Below, one piece after another: positions 13,853 through 20,987 of a DNA stretch of 24,051 nucleotides; positions within the stretch are counted from its first letter, which is position 1; each line of letters opens with the position of its first letter. Source of the stretch: a virus; the IMG/VR virus record IMGVR_UViG_3300040801_002547, positions 1-24,051 of that record; one strand, 5' to 3'. A program made the translations under genes and the position numbers. Under the pieces are notes generated by a model. That model made no database searches, was not told the DNA's origin, and was given only the letters and a program-made list of their open reading frames with translations.

Positions 13853-14264
13853 TTTTATAAACCCCTTTAACAGCCCACATTACACACTCTTCAAGTTTAG
13901 TTATGGCCAGGGATTTCTCCCTACCATTGTCAATCATATTTAAATGCTCCTCTAAACTTTCAGCCAGCGACTTAATTTCATTGGCAAAGTCTCTTAAACT
14001 TTCATCATCGCTATATTCTTTTTTAAATGTATCTGTCATTTTTTTTGTATCCAAATATGCTAAATATTTTGTTAATTTATGGCACTCTAACTTGTGCTGC
14101 TCCATAGCAAGTGTTTCTTCATCCCAATCGCATTCAAACAATATTTTTTCAGGACTATGGACATTATATACAATGGTGTTGAATAGATACTTTCGGATAT
14201 CAAAATCGGTTAAAACTACATGCGTGCCGATTTTTGTTATTAATGGATATTTGTTAATAGTCAT
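13833..14264 (-). CDS. Acb2/Tad1-hairpin-domain protein, probable cyclic-nucleotide sponge
   Basis: This 143-residue protein is probably an immune-signal sponge. The C-terminal 55-60 residues, from about SLRDFANEIKSLAESLEEHL through DNGREKSLAITKLEECVMWA to VKGVYKN, show the helical-hairpin signature GREKSLAxTKLEExxxWAxxxI. This signature marks the Acb2/Tad1 hairpin family (anti-CBASS 2 and Thoeris anti-defence 1). Those proteins form hexamers that trap cyclic di- and trinucleotides or gcADPR made by CBASS and Thoeris. The first 80 residues (MTINKYPLITKIGTHVVLTD onward) are an extra, unrecognised domain with a helical end. The ATG at 14264 has AGAGGAA. It is expressed early from the Cro-side promoter, which suits counter-defence. 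Confidence 0.75.
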   Translation of the reverse strand: MTINKYPLITKIGTHVVLTDFDIRKYLFNTIVYNVHSPEKILFECDWDEETLAMEQHKLECHKLTKYLAYLDTKKMTDTFKKEYSDDESLRDFANEIKSLAESLEEHLNMIDNGREKSLAITKLEECVMWAVKGVYKNESKIT

Positions 14265-14287
14265 AATTCCTCTATCTCGTCTCTTTT

Positions 14288-14500
14288 TTATCGATTAACC
14301 CTTTTAGCTTCATAATACGCCCGGCACTCATCTTCACTTTTAAAAACCTGCTCTTTTCCTATTTTGATTTCATCATCATCAGTATCGCCAATTAATGACA
14401 ATCGGCCTTGATGATACCCAAATCCTTTAATAACAAAATTACCGACAATCCCTCGGCCATCCATATACCAAACCATATCTCCTACTTTATGTTTTTTCAT
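14288..14500 (-). CDS. Small SH3-like hypothetical protein
   Basis: This 70-residue protein is read from ATG 14500 (MKKHKVGDMVWYMDGRGIVG), which has AAGGTGAG upstream; a GTG three codons earlier is possible. KVGDMVWY, then GNFVIKGFGYHQGRLSLIGD and a final FKSEDECRAYYEAKR, is the layout of many small phage proteins with a barrel core and a helical end. No function is known. Confidence 0.75.
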   Translation of the reverse strand: MKKHKVGDMVWYMDGRGIVGNFVIKGFGYHQGRLSLIGDTDDDEIKIGKEQVFKSEDECRAYYEAKRVNR

Positions 14501-14557
14501 TTTACTCACCTTTATAAAATTTTGTTTTTTTCAAATAATTACAACAATATCGCTTTA

Positions 14558-14812
14558 TCAAGAGCGATCAGTATACTCATAATTTTTCGGCAAAAATTCA
14601 TCAATTACAGACATCCCAATTAATATTGCATCACTAACATTTGATAAGCCGCCCAAATCATAAACACATTCGCAATACGAACATTTTACACGAACCTCAA
14701 GCGTTCTATTATCTACGTTGTCAATAAACTCTTTGTTAATGACGATTTTGTAATTTTTATACATATATGATTCTTGTTCTTGCCAGTGATTCGGCTGGTT
14801 ATTTTTTGTCAT
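14558..14812 (-). CDS. 84-residue hypothetical protein after cro
   Basis: The frame starts MTKNNQPNHWQEQESYMYKN and overlaps the end of the Cro-like gene by 14 bp; a start 16 codons later (MYKNYKIVINKEF) is possible. A central KCSYCECVYD offers three cysteines, perhaps part of a metal site. The remainder is a short beta/alpha pattern ending VIDEFLPKNYEYTDRS. It is the second gene of the early minus-strand operon. No family is recognised. Confidence 0.65.
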   Translation of the reverse strand: MTKNNQPNHWQEQESYMYKNYKIVINKEFIDNVDNRTLEVRVKCSYCECVYDLGGLSNVSDAILIGMSVIDEFLPKNYEYTDRS

Positions 14813-14975
14813 CAGATTTAAATTTCCCCTGTGTTAATAGTTCAATTTTCTTTTGTGTGTTTGCCGGTATAAAACCATCTTTTTTCCACCGATAAACTGT
14901 ATTGTTGTGAAAACCCAATTCATTGGCCAGCCGGTAACAGGTTTTATATTCTTTTAATAAATCATTAATTGTCAT
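14799..14975 (-). CDS. cro: Cro-like helix-turn-helix repressor
   Basis: This 58-residue protein starts MTINDLLKEYKTCYRLANEL and continues GFHNNTVYRWKKDGFIPANT with QKKIELLTQGK, the fold of P22/DicC-type Cro: a short HTH (residues about 14-30) with recognition helix NNTVYRWKK, then a closing helix. The GAGGG ribosome site is 7 nt before the ATG at 14975. It is the first gene of the early minus-strand operon and lies next to a 16-bp inverted repeat that overlaps its own -10 box and that of the opposing operon. It very likely binds there. The matching CI-type repressor is not in the window. The symbol is by type, not homology search. Confidence 0.85.
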   Translation of the reverse strand: MTINDLLKEYKTCYRLANELGFHNNTVYRWKKDGFIPANTQKKIELLTQGKFKSDDKK

Positions 14976-15000
14976 TTGTTTGCCCTCAACTTAAAAATGT

Positions 15001-15029
15001 AATATACCCTGTTTTGTTGACATTGTAAA
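15001..15029 (-). promoter_or_regulatory. Sigma70 promoter for the early minus-strand operon
   Basis: Reading leftward: TTTACA (15024-15029), 17 bp, then TATATT (15001-15006). The -10 lies within the left operator arm. The first gene is the Cro-like repressor, so it is self-regulated. Confidence 0.85.
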
Positions 15030-15045
15030 CTGTTTAGGGTATATT
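15017..15045 (+). promoter_or_regulatory. Sigma70 promoter for the plus-strand recombination operon
   Basis: A consensus TTGACA (15017-15022), 17 bp, then TATATT (15040-15045). The -10 lies within the right operator arm. It overlaps the leftward promoter in the -35 region, so the two polymerases would compete as well. Confidence 0.9.
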
Positions 15046-15098
15046 ACATTTACGTCATCACTCGGCGTAGTTATATAAACTTAAAAAGAGGAATAAAA

Positions 15099-15521
15099 AT
15101 GTTTGATAAAAAAGTTTTTGAAGAAAGTCAGCAAAAAATTTTGGAAGATAAAGTAAAAACGATTGATGCTATTAATCATCAAATCGCAGAATTTAACAGA
15201 ATTAAAAGTGAGCTTGAGCAACAGGTTTTTGATAGTCTTGAACATGATAAAATTGGCCAAAAAAGTTATATAGTGGGTGAGTATGCTGTAACAATTAAAA
15301 CAGGCGTTAATTATTCGATCAATTTAGAAGAATATGAAGTTTATAAAAATCATTTGTCTGATAGTTTTAACCCAGTTATACAGAAAACAAAATATGAAGT
15401 TAACAAAAAGCTTTTAGAAGAGGCTCAAAAGTATGGCTCTCAAAAAGATTTAGAAACAATTGCTAAGTTTATTACTGAAAAACCTGCTAAGCTTTACGTC
15501 GCTGTAAAACCAAACGCCTAA
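15099..15521 (+). CDS. Coiled-coil companion of the recombination operon
   Basis: This 140-residue protein has an N-terminal coiled coil (MFDKKVFEESQQKILEDKVK and on through HQIAEFNRIKSELEQQ, about residues 10-50), then a beta hairpin (YIVGEYAVTIKTGVNYSI), and a C-terminal helical part ending FITEKPAKLYVAVKPNA. A protein of this layout often precedes a Sak4-type ATPase in phage recombination operons, but no activity is established. The overall shape recalls Mu Gam-like nuclease inhibitors only loosely. AGAGGA precedes the ATG. First gene after the divergent operator. Confidence 0.75.
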   Translation: MFDKKVFEESQQKILEDKVKTIDAINHQIAEFNRIKSELEQQVFDSLEHDKIGQKSYIVGEYAVTIKTGVNYSINLEEYEVYKNHLSDSFNPVIQKTKYEVNKKLLEEAQKYGSQKDLETIAKFITEKPAKLYVAVKPNA

Positions 15522-15530
15522 GGATTAATT

Positions 15531-16292
15531 ATGTCTATACTAGATTGTATAAAAACCACGGGGGTTCAGCCCCCCAGAATCACCCTTTATGGCAAGCCTG
15601 GTGTCGGTAAAACCACGCTTGCCAATCAATTTCCTGAACCACTTTTTATTTTTACAGAAAATCCAGGTTTAACAGATTTAAAGGGTATTGATGTTTCAGA
15701 TAGTTTTGAGCGCGCTTATAAGACAATCAAAGAGTTATTGGCTTTAGATGAATTACCTTTTAAGACTTTGATTATTGATTCGTTAACTCGGCTTGATGCT
15801 TTAATTGTGAGTTATATTATTAGTAAAGAGCAAAATCCTAAAACAGCGACTATTGCATCAAGTTGTGGTGGCTATGGTAAGGGGTATGAGCGTGCAGAAG
15901 GTATTCACATGGCATTTAAAGCGATATGTGATAAGTTTCAAGATCGTGGTGTAACTGTTATTTATATTGCCCATACAGCACTTGTAAAAGATAGGATGCC
16001 TGACACTGATGATTATCAAATCCATAGTATTGAAATGCATCATGACAAAAGTAGAAAAGTTTATATTAATGATGTGGACGCTGTTTTATTTTGTCGTTTA
16101 CGATCATTTGTAGACAATACTGATGGAGGTAAAACGCTGGTTAGAAGTACAAATGACAGGGTAATTGTGACAGGTCTTAATGATATTCATGTCGCAAAGA
16201 ACAGATTTGATTTACCTGCTGAGTTACCCATGTCTTTTAAAGAAATAGAAAAAAACATTCCCTTTTATAATCAGAATAAGGATAAACAATAA
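15531..16292 (+). CDS. Sak4-like RecA-fold ATPase (phage single-strand annealing protein, AAA_24)
   Basis: This 253-residue P-loop protein has Walker A GKPGVGKTT (21-29), Walker B LIIDS (80-84) followed by LTRLDALI, and the late motif HVAKNRFDLPAELPM (220-234). It matches the phage nucleotide-binding family with a RecA-like core that includes Sak4 single-strand annealing proteins. It should pair homologous strands during phage recombination, working with the SSB-like gene that overlaps its stop by one base and with the nuclease after that. AAGGAT lies before the ATG. The family call is strong; annealing activity is inferred from neighbours. Confidence 0.9.
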   Translation: MSILDCIKTTGVQPPRITLYGKPGVGKTTLANQFPEPLFIFTENPGLTDLKGIDVSDSFERAYKTIKELLALDELPFKTLIIDSLTRLDALIVSYIISKEQNPKTATIASSCGGYGKGYERAEGIHMAFKAICDKFQDRGVTVIYIAHTALVKDRMPDTDDYQIHSIEMHHDKSRKVYINDVDAVLFCRLRSFVDNTDGGKTLVRSTNDRVIVTGLNDIHVAKNRFDLPAELPMSFKEIEKNIPFYNQNKDKQ

Positions 16293-16867
16293 TGAGTTTT
16301 TATAAATCGAAATCCGGCATGAAGATGGATGGTTCGGAAGAAGTTTCACATGCTAAACAAATTAAAATTATACCCAATGACACGCATGCAACGGCCAGCA
16401 TTAAAAAATATGAATTAGTCACTAATGATAATGGTAAATATTATCAGTTGACTTGGAAATTATTAGATACTTCTTTTAAAGGGTTGGAAGTTCGACAAAA
16501 CATTAAAGCTTTTGATGCCGATTTAAAAAAAGCGGACAGGGCTGTTAATATGATGATTCGTCTTTTCAAACTGGCCGATTATAAACCTGGCCATGATTTA
16601 CAACCTGAAAATAAAGATTTAGCGCCGATGATTGGAAAAATCTTGGGTATTGTCATTAATGAAATTTTTATACCGGATGCAAATCGGACGATTAATTTTA
16701 TTTCTGAAGTTCATAGTGTCACTGGTTTTGAAACAAAAGATGGCGAACATGTTGCCTATGAAGCAACGCCAAGTTCATCAACTAATTCAAATAATTCTTC
16801 TGTTGATTCTGCATTTAGTCGTAACAACACACCGCCAATGCCAACCGATGATGATATTCCCTGGTGA
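16292..16867 (+). CDS. DUF669 family SSB-like protein
   Basis: This 191-residue protein begins MSFYKSKSGMKMDGSEEVSH and has the beta-rich core of DUF669 (YYQLTWKLLDTSFKGLEVRQ, then AVNMMIRLFKLADY). The last third is a Ser/Asn-rich linker ending in the acidic tip MPTDDDIPW. That tip is almost identical to the DDDIPF tail by which bacterial single-strand-binding protein recruits its partners. It thus likely coats single-stranded DNA and recruits the Sak4-like ATPase, nuclease and helicase encoded beside it. Its ATG overlaps the previous stop. Confidence 0.85.
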   Translation: MSFYKSKSGMKMDGSEEVSHAKQIKIIPNDTHATASIKKYELVTNDNGKYYQLTWKLLDTSFKGLEVRQNIKAFDADLKKADRAVNMMIRLFKLADYKPGHDLQPENKDLAPMIGKILGIVINEIFIPDANRTINFISEVHSVTGFETKDGEHVAYEATPSSSTNSNNSSVDSAFSRNNTPPMPTDDDIPW

Positions 16868-16870
16868 TAT

Positions 16871-17521
16871 ATGGATTTATGTAAAGCAATTAAAGATTTA
16901 CTCTTATCTGAAAAAGATACGCCCCGCGTTTATGTTGGGGCTTCATCCATTGGCCATCCTTGCAAGCGTTCAGTTTGGTATCAAGCACATAATACAATTC
17001 CCGATCAATTAGCATGGCGTACTAAGATAATATTTAAAACAGGCCATCATCTAGAAACAATGTTAATTGATTTAATCAAACAATCAGGGGTTCGCGTTAA
17101 ATGTGAACAGATGCATGTTTGTGATATTGAGTATTCTTTTTTTTCTGGGCATTTAGATTTAGTTGTAAATGATGAGTATGTCGTTGATATAAAATCTTGT
17201 AAAAATTCAGAATTTAATTTGTTTGTTAAAAATGGATTAAAAAAATGGAAACCGCAGTATTACGATCAATTGCAATCATATATGGGCATGACGGGATATA
17301 AAAAAGCAATTTTATTGGCCATTAACAAAGACACTGGGCAGTTACATCAAGAATTAATTGAATTTGATGAATTACATTATGATGTATTAAGACAACGGGC
17401 TAAACATATTTATCATTTACCTGAGCCGCCTGAGCGTATTAATAAAAATGCGACTTTTTATATTTGTCAGATGTGTAGTTATAAAAAGCGTTGTCATTTT
17501 GGAGGCAAGAATGGACATTGA
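16871..17521 (+). CDS. PD-(D/E)XK nuclease, Cas4/exonuclease-like with Fe-S cysteines
   Basis: This 216-residue nuclease has the catalytic core GHLDLVV (93-99, Asp96), VVDIKSC (104-110, Asp106 and Lys108) and QLQSYM (133-138). Four cysteines arranged as in Cas4/AddB nucleases, Cys31 near the start (HPCKRSVWY) and Cys199-x2-Cys202-x5-Cys208 at the end, should hold a 4Fe-4S cluster. It would resect double-strand ends to give the single strand used by the Sak4/DUF669 pair. The Lys/Gly/His tail (FGGKNGH) overlaps the next gene. Confidence 0.9.
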   Translation: MDLCKAIKDLLLSEKDTPRVYVGASSIGHPCKRSVWYQAHNTIPDQLAWRTKIIFKTGHHLETMLIDLIKQSGVRVKCEQMHVCDIEYSFFSGHLDLVVNDEYVVDIKSCKNSEFNLFVKNGLKKWKPQYYDQLQSYMGMTGYKKAILLAINKDTGQLHQELIEFDELHYDVLRQRAKHIYHLPEPPERINKNATFYICQMCSYKKRCHFGGKNGH

Positions 17522-17723
17522 CACCGAAATATTAATTATTATTGTTTCTACAATTGTAGGCGTTTTAAATGGAATGGCTTTAATGCATCGATATTATAAA
17601 GTTGAAGCTAAAAAAATAGCAACCGCCAAACAGCGTTTAAAACGTTATATTGATATAGATGCATTATTATTTGAAATGATTCAGTTAAAACAAGAAATAA
17701 AGAAGTTAAAAAATGAAAAATGA
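17511..17723 (+). CDS. Membrane-anchored coiled-coil protein
   Basis: This 70-residue protein is read from ATG 17511, which has a GGAGG site; a longer frame (from 17448) is only an out-of-frame reading of the nuclease gene. Residues about 6-28 (TEILIIIVSTIVGVLNGMAL) are one transmembrane helix, and the rest (KIATAKQRLKRYIDIDALLF, then EMIQLKQEIKKLKNEK) is a basic coiled coil. It overlaps the nuclease stop and the next gene. Such a single-pass protein within a replication operon might tether replication to the membrane; this is inference. Confidence 0.75.
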   Translation: MDIDTEILIIIVSTIVGVLNGMALMHRYYKVEAKKIATAKQRLKRYIDIDALLFEMIQLKQEIKKLKNEK

Positions 17724-17964
17724 GCTATCAAAAATAAAAACGTTAGAGGAAAGAATTTTAACTTTAGAAAAAGAGTGTAAGCAATGGCGTAATTATTATG
17801 AGCAAATAGAAAAGAAACTTAAACAATTAAGTGATAAACAAAAAAACATTCAAACTTTATATGATTATATGACGCACGTTTCTGAAGAGATACAAAAAAA
17901 AGATAAATTAAATCAAGGAAGCATTACATTGAACCGGATTTCGTCTGATGAAAAAGACACTTAG
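17713..17964 (+). CDS. 83-residue coiled-coil protein
   Basis: Nearly the whole chain is a heptad-patterned coiled coil (ELSKIKTLEERILTLEKECK, then YYEQIEKKLKQLSDKQKNI). It overlaps the membrane-coiled-coil gene by 11 bp and the helicase gene by 17 bp. The two short coiled-coil proteins could pair with each other. No domain is recognised. Confidence 0.75.
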   Translation: MKNELSKIKTLEERILTLEKECKQWRNYYEQIEKKLKQLSDKQKNIQTLYDYMTHVSEEIQKKDKLNQGSITLNRISSDEKDT

Positions 17965-19663
17965 ACCTTATCAGCAAGATGTTTTAAATAAGTTATTATC
18001 CAGACTTAAAGTAAATAGCGATCCTGTTATCGTTAATGCATCGGTGGGCGCTGGAAAATCTTTAATTATTGCTGAATTATTATTAATTGTTGAACGTGCG
18101 GGGTGGCGTGCTTTATGTCTTACAATGAATAGCGAGCTTATCCGACAAAACACACAAACATATATTGAGCAAGGCGGGAACGCAGGTATATTTTGCGCAC
18201 AACTCGGCAGAAAAGATTCATTACAGCCTGTTATTTTTGCCAGTCCTCATAGTGTCGTGCGTTCAATTAAAAATAAAGGTAAATTATCTAACCAACCCAT
18301 GTCATTAATTATTATTGATGAATGTCATAATGTTTCTTATAACAATAAATATTCAATGTATATGCGCATATATAATCATTATGCGATGTTTGCACAAACT
18401 GAAAGACATAAATTTCGTTGTGTCGGCTTGACGGGCACGCCATATCGCGGTAAGTCTATTTCCATTGTGGGTGAAGATTTATTTTTTAAAGAGCAGGTAT
18501 GCGATATATCAACAGCATGGCTGATTGAAAATAATTATCTTGTGCCACCGATTTTTGGCAAACATGATCATGAAATTGATTTTTCTAAGCTTCGCATAAA
18601 AAGTAACGGCCAGTTTGACCAAAAACAACTATCAACAATCGTTGATAAAAATGATAGGTTGACTGCTGAAATTATGCGTGAAGTTGTTTTAACTGTCGAG
18701 TCAGAGCAAAGAAATGGTGCTTTTATTTTTGCTTCAACAAAACGACATTGTCAGGAATGTATCAAATCTTTACCCTCTGGACAAGCGGCCATTATTACGG
18801 GTGATATAACCGGTGATACTCGCAATCAAATTTTAGATGATGCGCGCAATGGAAAACTTAAATATTTAGTTAATATTAATGTATTAACTGTTGGTGTTGA
18901 TATCCCTTTATTTGATACCGTGGTTTTTGTAAGACCCACTGAATCTCTGGTGCTTTATACGCAAGCTATTGGGCGCGGATTAAGATTACATGATGATAAA
19001 CAGGATTGTTTGATTCTCGATTATGCGGGTAATCTTGATCGTAATGGTGATATTGATAACCCCATTATTAATGAAGCCGTTAAACAAAAAGAAAAAGATG
19101 ATCCAGACTATTGCATCCCTTGTATGGATTGCAACACAATGAATAAAGAAACGGCTAGGCGATGTATTGGCATTATTAATGATAAACGATGCGATCATTA
19201 TTTTGAATTTAAAGAATGCCCTGAATGCCAAACTTATAATGATATTGTTTCCAGACAATGTCGTCATTGCAATTGTGAATTAATCGATCCAAATTCTAAA
19301 CTAAACAATGTTGCTCAAAGCAATCAGCGTTACCAATTTGATATTGAACGTGCTAAATATTGGGTTTTAGAAAACGCATATGATCAAACACCCGTTTTTT
19401 ATAGTAAATATATTACTCTTGATGGTTTCGAAATATTTGAGCAGTATATTACTCGCACTCAAAAATCATGCAATATTTTCTGGGGTAAATTTGTAAAAGT
19501 TCAAATAAAAGATTATCAAAAATATTATCCTCATTTGAATTCATTAAGACATATTAAACACATGATTCAATCCGGTGAAATTCTTACCCCGCACAGAGTT
19601 GAATGTATAAAAAAAGGAGAGCGTTATTTTATTACAAAGAAATATATTCAAGAGTCGCTTTAA
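17948..19663 (+). CDS. Superfamily 2 DNA helicase with C-terminal zinc ribbons
   Basis: This 571-residue SF2 helicase has motif I ASVGAGKS (31-38), motif II DECH (124-127), motif III LTGTP (161-165), motif V LTVGVDIP (313-320) and motif VI QAIGRGLR (339-346). After the core come two Cys-rich ribbons (Cys389/392/395/406/415 and Cys424/427/438/441/443), then a C-terminal domain of about 110 residues without a recognised motif. It probably unwinds or remodels DNA during replication and recombination, like UvsW/RadD-type enzymes. It is the last gene of the plus-strand operon and overlaps the 3' end of the convergent VRR-NUC gene by 32 bp. Confidence 0.9.
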   Translation: MKKTLRPYQQDVLNKLLSRLKVNSDPVIVNASVGAGKSLIIAELLLIVERAGWRALCLTMNSELIRQNTQTYIEQGGNAGIFCAQLGRKDSLQPVIFASPHSVVRSIKNKGKLSNQPMSLIIIDECHNVSYNNKYSMYMRIYNHYAMFAQTERHKFRCVGLTGTPYRGKSISIVGEDLFFKEQVCDISTAWLIENNYLVPPIFGKHDHEIDFSKLRIKSNGQFDQKQLSTIVDKNDRLTAEIMREVVLTVESEQRNGAFIFASTKRHCQECIKSLPSGQAAIITGDITGDTRNQILDDARNGKLKYLVNINVLTVGVDIPLFDTVVFVRPTESLVLYTQAIGRGLRLHDDKQDCLILDYAGNLDRNGDIDNPIINEAVKQKEKDDPDYCIPCMDCNTMNKETARRCIGIINDKRCDHYFEFKECPECQTYNDIVSRQCRHCNCELIDPNSKLNNVAQSNQRYQFDIERAKYWVLENAYDQTPVFYSKYITLDGFEIFEQYITRTQKSCNIFWGKFVKVQIKDYQKYYPHLNSLRHIKHMIQSGEILTPHRVECIKKGERYFITKKYIQESL

Positions 19664-19982
19664 TTGCATCATCAGCAGTATAACAAGTTACCGTTTTATA
19701 ACCTTCTTTATCTGCATGCTCTTTAAATTTTTTTTGTTTATCAGATAATTTGTTTAATCCAAACTTCATTTCAAGAAATAACCCATGATATTGCCCAGAT
19801 GGCTTCATAATAAAATAATCATAAACACCAGCTCGAACACCCATCCTTTTTAAAATACGCCCATGCATCGGCGTGCATTTACGCTCATTGGGTATATGAA
19901 AATATAAGTTTTTTAATAAAGGATTATAATTTAGCCAATCAGAAAATTTAATACATTCTAATGTTTCACCACTTAATTTCAT
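19632..19982 (-). CDS. VRR-NUC domain nuclease
   Basis: This 116-residue protein is read from ATG 19982 (MKLSGETLECIKFSDWLNYN), which overlaps the endolysin stop as ATGA; a start 7 codons upstream (20003) is open but less well placed. HGRILKRMGVRAGVYDYFIM, then GLFLEMKFGLNKLSDKQKKF contains the Asp and ExK of the VRR-NUC PD-(D/E)XK family. Family members in phages are structure-selective or junction nucleases. It may trim branched DNA before packaging. It converges on the helicase gene with a 32-bp overlap. Confidence 0.9.
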   Translation of the reverse strand: MKLSGETLECIKFSDWLNYNPLLKNLYFHIPNERKCTPMHGRILKRMGVRAGVYDYFIMKPSGQYHGLFLEMKFGLNKLSDKQKKFKEHADKEGYKTVTCYTADDAIKATLEYISL

Positions 19983-20524
19983 GATACAGCCCGCCGAATC
20001 CATCCGCGTTTAAATACTTTTAATTTTGGGTTTTGTTTTACAATTAATTCATAAAAATTTACACATTGTTTTTTGATTGCTTTTAAAAGTTGTTTTTGCT
20101 GATTCGGTTCGATTAGGTTATTAACGGCACTAATCGTTAAAAATCCGGTGATTCCGTCAACTTTTAATTTATTATTATCAATTGTATTTACTGAGCGTTG
20201 TAGGATACGTCCAGCTTGACGACCCCCCATATTGACACAACAATCAAAATATTTTGCAGCAATTTTATCTGAATCAATTTCATCACATCGATATTTTTTC
20301 CAAAAATAAGTATAATAAATGTCAGTGGCATTTCTTAATTCTAATGCTTCTATATCAAATATATCAAAATTGCCATCTTCATTAATGTCTATTTCATTAT
20401 TTTTTAAAAAGCGTAAACTGATTCCGTATTTTGTAGCACCGCCTGGATCGCTTAAATGATTTACAAAGCCGCCTTCATGCTTCATTGTCTTATTAAATGC
20501 TTTAATCCATTTTTGAGATTTCAT
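19979..20524 (-). CDS. GH108 endolysin (N-acetylmuramidase) with Ca-type loop
   Basis: This 181-residue lysozyme degrades peptidoglycan at lysis. The catalytic motif KHEGGFVNHLSDPGGATKYG (Glu17) is the GH108 signature, and KVDGITGFLT (121-130) belongs to the C-terminal peptidoglycan-binding part of that family. Between residues 46 and 57 lies a DINEDGNFDIFD loop that looks like an EF-hand or dockerin calcium site. No signal peptide is present, so it needs a holin, not identified here. It lies next to DUF1353 and VRR-NUC genes, with which it overlaps (TAATG and ATGA). Confidence 0.92.
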   Translation of the reverse strand: MKSQKWIKAFNKTMKHEGGFVNHLSDPGGATKYGISLRFLKNNEIDINEDGNFDIFDIEALELRNATDIYYTYFWKKYRCDEIDSDKIAAKYFDCCVNMGGRQAGRILQRSVNTIDNNKLKVDGITGFLTISAVNNLIEPNQQKQLLKAIKKQCVNFYELIVKQNPKLKVFKRGWIRRAVS

Positions 20525-20973
20525 TAATTAACCTCATACCCTTTAAACGCTTTTTTCCCAAACAATCTTACTGCCAGCCACATTTTGTTTGCTGTATAAC
20601 CGGATGCTCCTTCAAATAATAACGCATCATAGAATATTTGATCGGCATCTACGCGAGTAATATTTATCATTCCTGAATATAAATAATCATGTAAAATGGC
20701 AGGATAAACATAACTGGATTGCATTGGAGATATAACAGACCATAAGGGCTTTGGGATACTTGCCAAATCCGTTCTAAACCCTTTTTTTATAATTAATTCA
20801 TTCGTATCCACTGTGACTCTAAAATCACCGCATGTTGTATATTGATAAGAAGCCAGAGGCTTAATACAAGGTTTAGTATTAAATTTAATATAATGCTGGG
20901 GCAAAGATTTAGTGCAAGAAAGGACACCGACAAAAAAAATGATTATAAAAATATATATTAACATTTTTCTCAT
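20524..20973 (-). CDS. DUF1353 protein with N-terminal signal or membrane anchor
   Basis: This 149-residue protein has the DUF1353 pattern GFRTDLASIPKPLW (65-78), YPAILHDYLYSG and VDADQIFYDALL. A hydrophobic N-terminus (MRKMLIYIFIIIFFVGVLSC) looks like a signal segment, with the Cys as a possible lipoprotein site (a non-standard Leu before Ser-Cys). DUF1353 proteins often lie beside endolysins. A periplasmic or envelope function in lysis is inferred. AGAGGCACTG precedes the ATG. Confidence 0.85.
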   Translation of the reverse strand: MRKMLIYIFIIIFFVGVLSCTKSLPQHYIKFNTKPCIKPLASYQYTTCGDFRVTVDTNELIIKKGFRTDLASIPKPLWSVISPMQSSYVYPAILHDYLYSGMINITRVDADQIFYDALLFEGASGYTANKMWLAVRLFGKKAFKGYEVN

Positions 20974-20987
20974 CAGTGCCTCTTTTT

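Larger units (their letters stand above)
14995..15051. promoter_or_regulatory. Dyad-symmetric operator between divergent early operons
   Basis: A perfect 16-bp inverted repeat, AAATGTAATATACCCT (14995-15010) and its complement (15036-15051), is separated by 25 bp. The symmetry axis is at 15023. Each arm contains the -10 of one outward promoter, and the centre contains both -35 boxes in another near-palindrome (TTGACATTGTAAA). It is the obvious target of the Cro-like protein encoded on its left. Confidence 0.9.

Noticed and set aside
17448-17510. Upstream extension of the membrane coiled-coil protein
   Set aside because: It only re-reads the end of the nuclease gene in another frame; the GGAGG-preceded ATG at 17511 is a better start.
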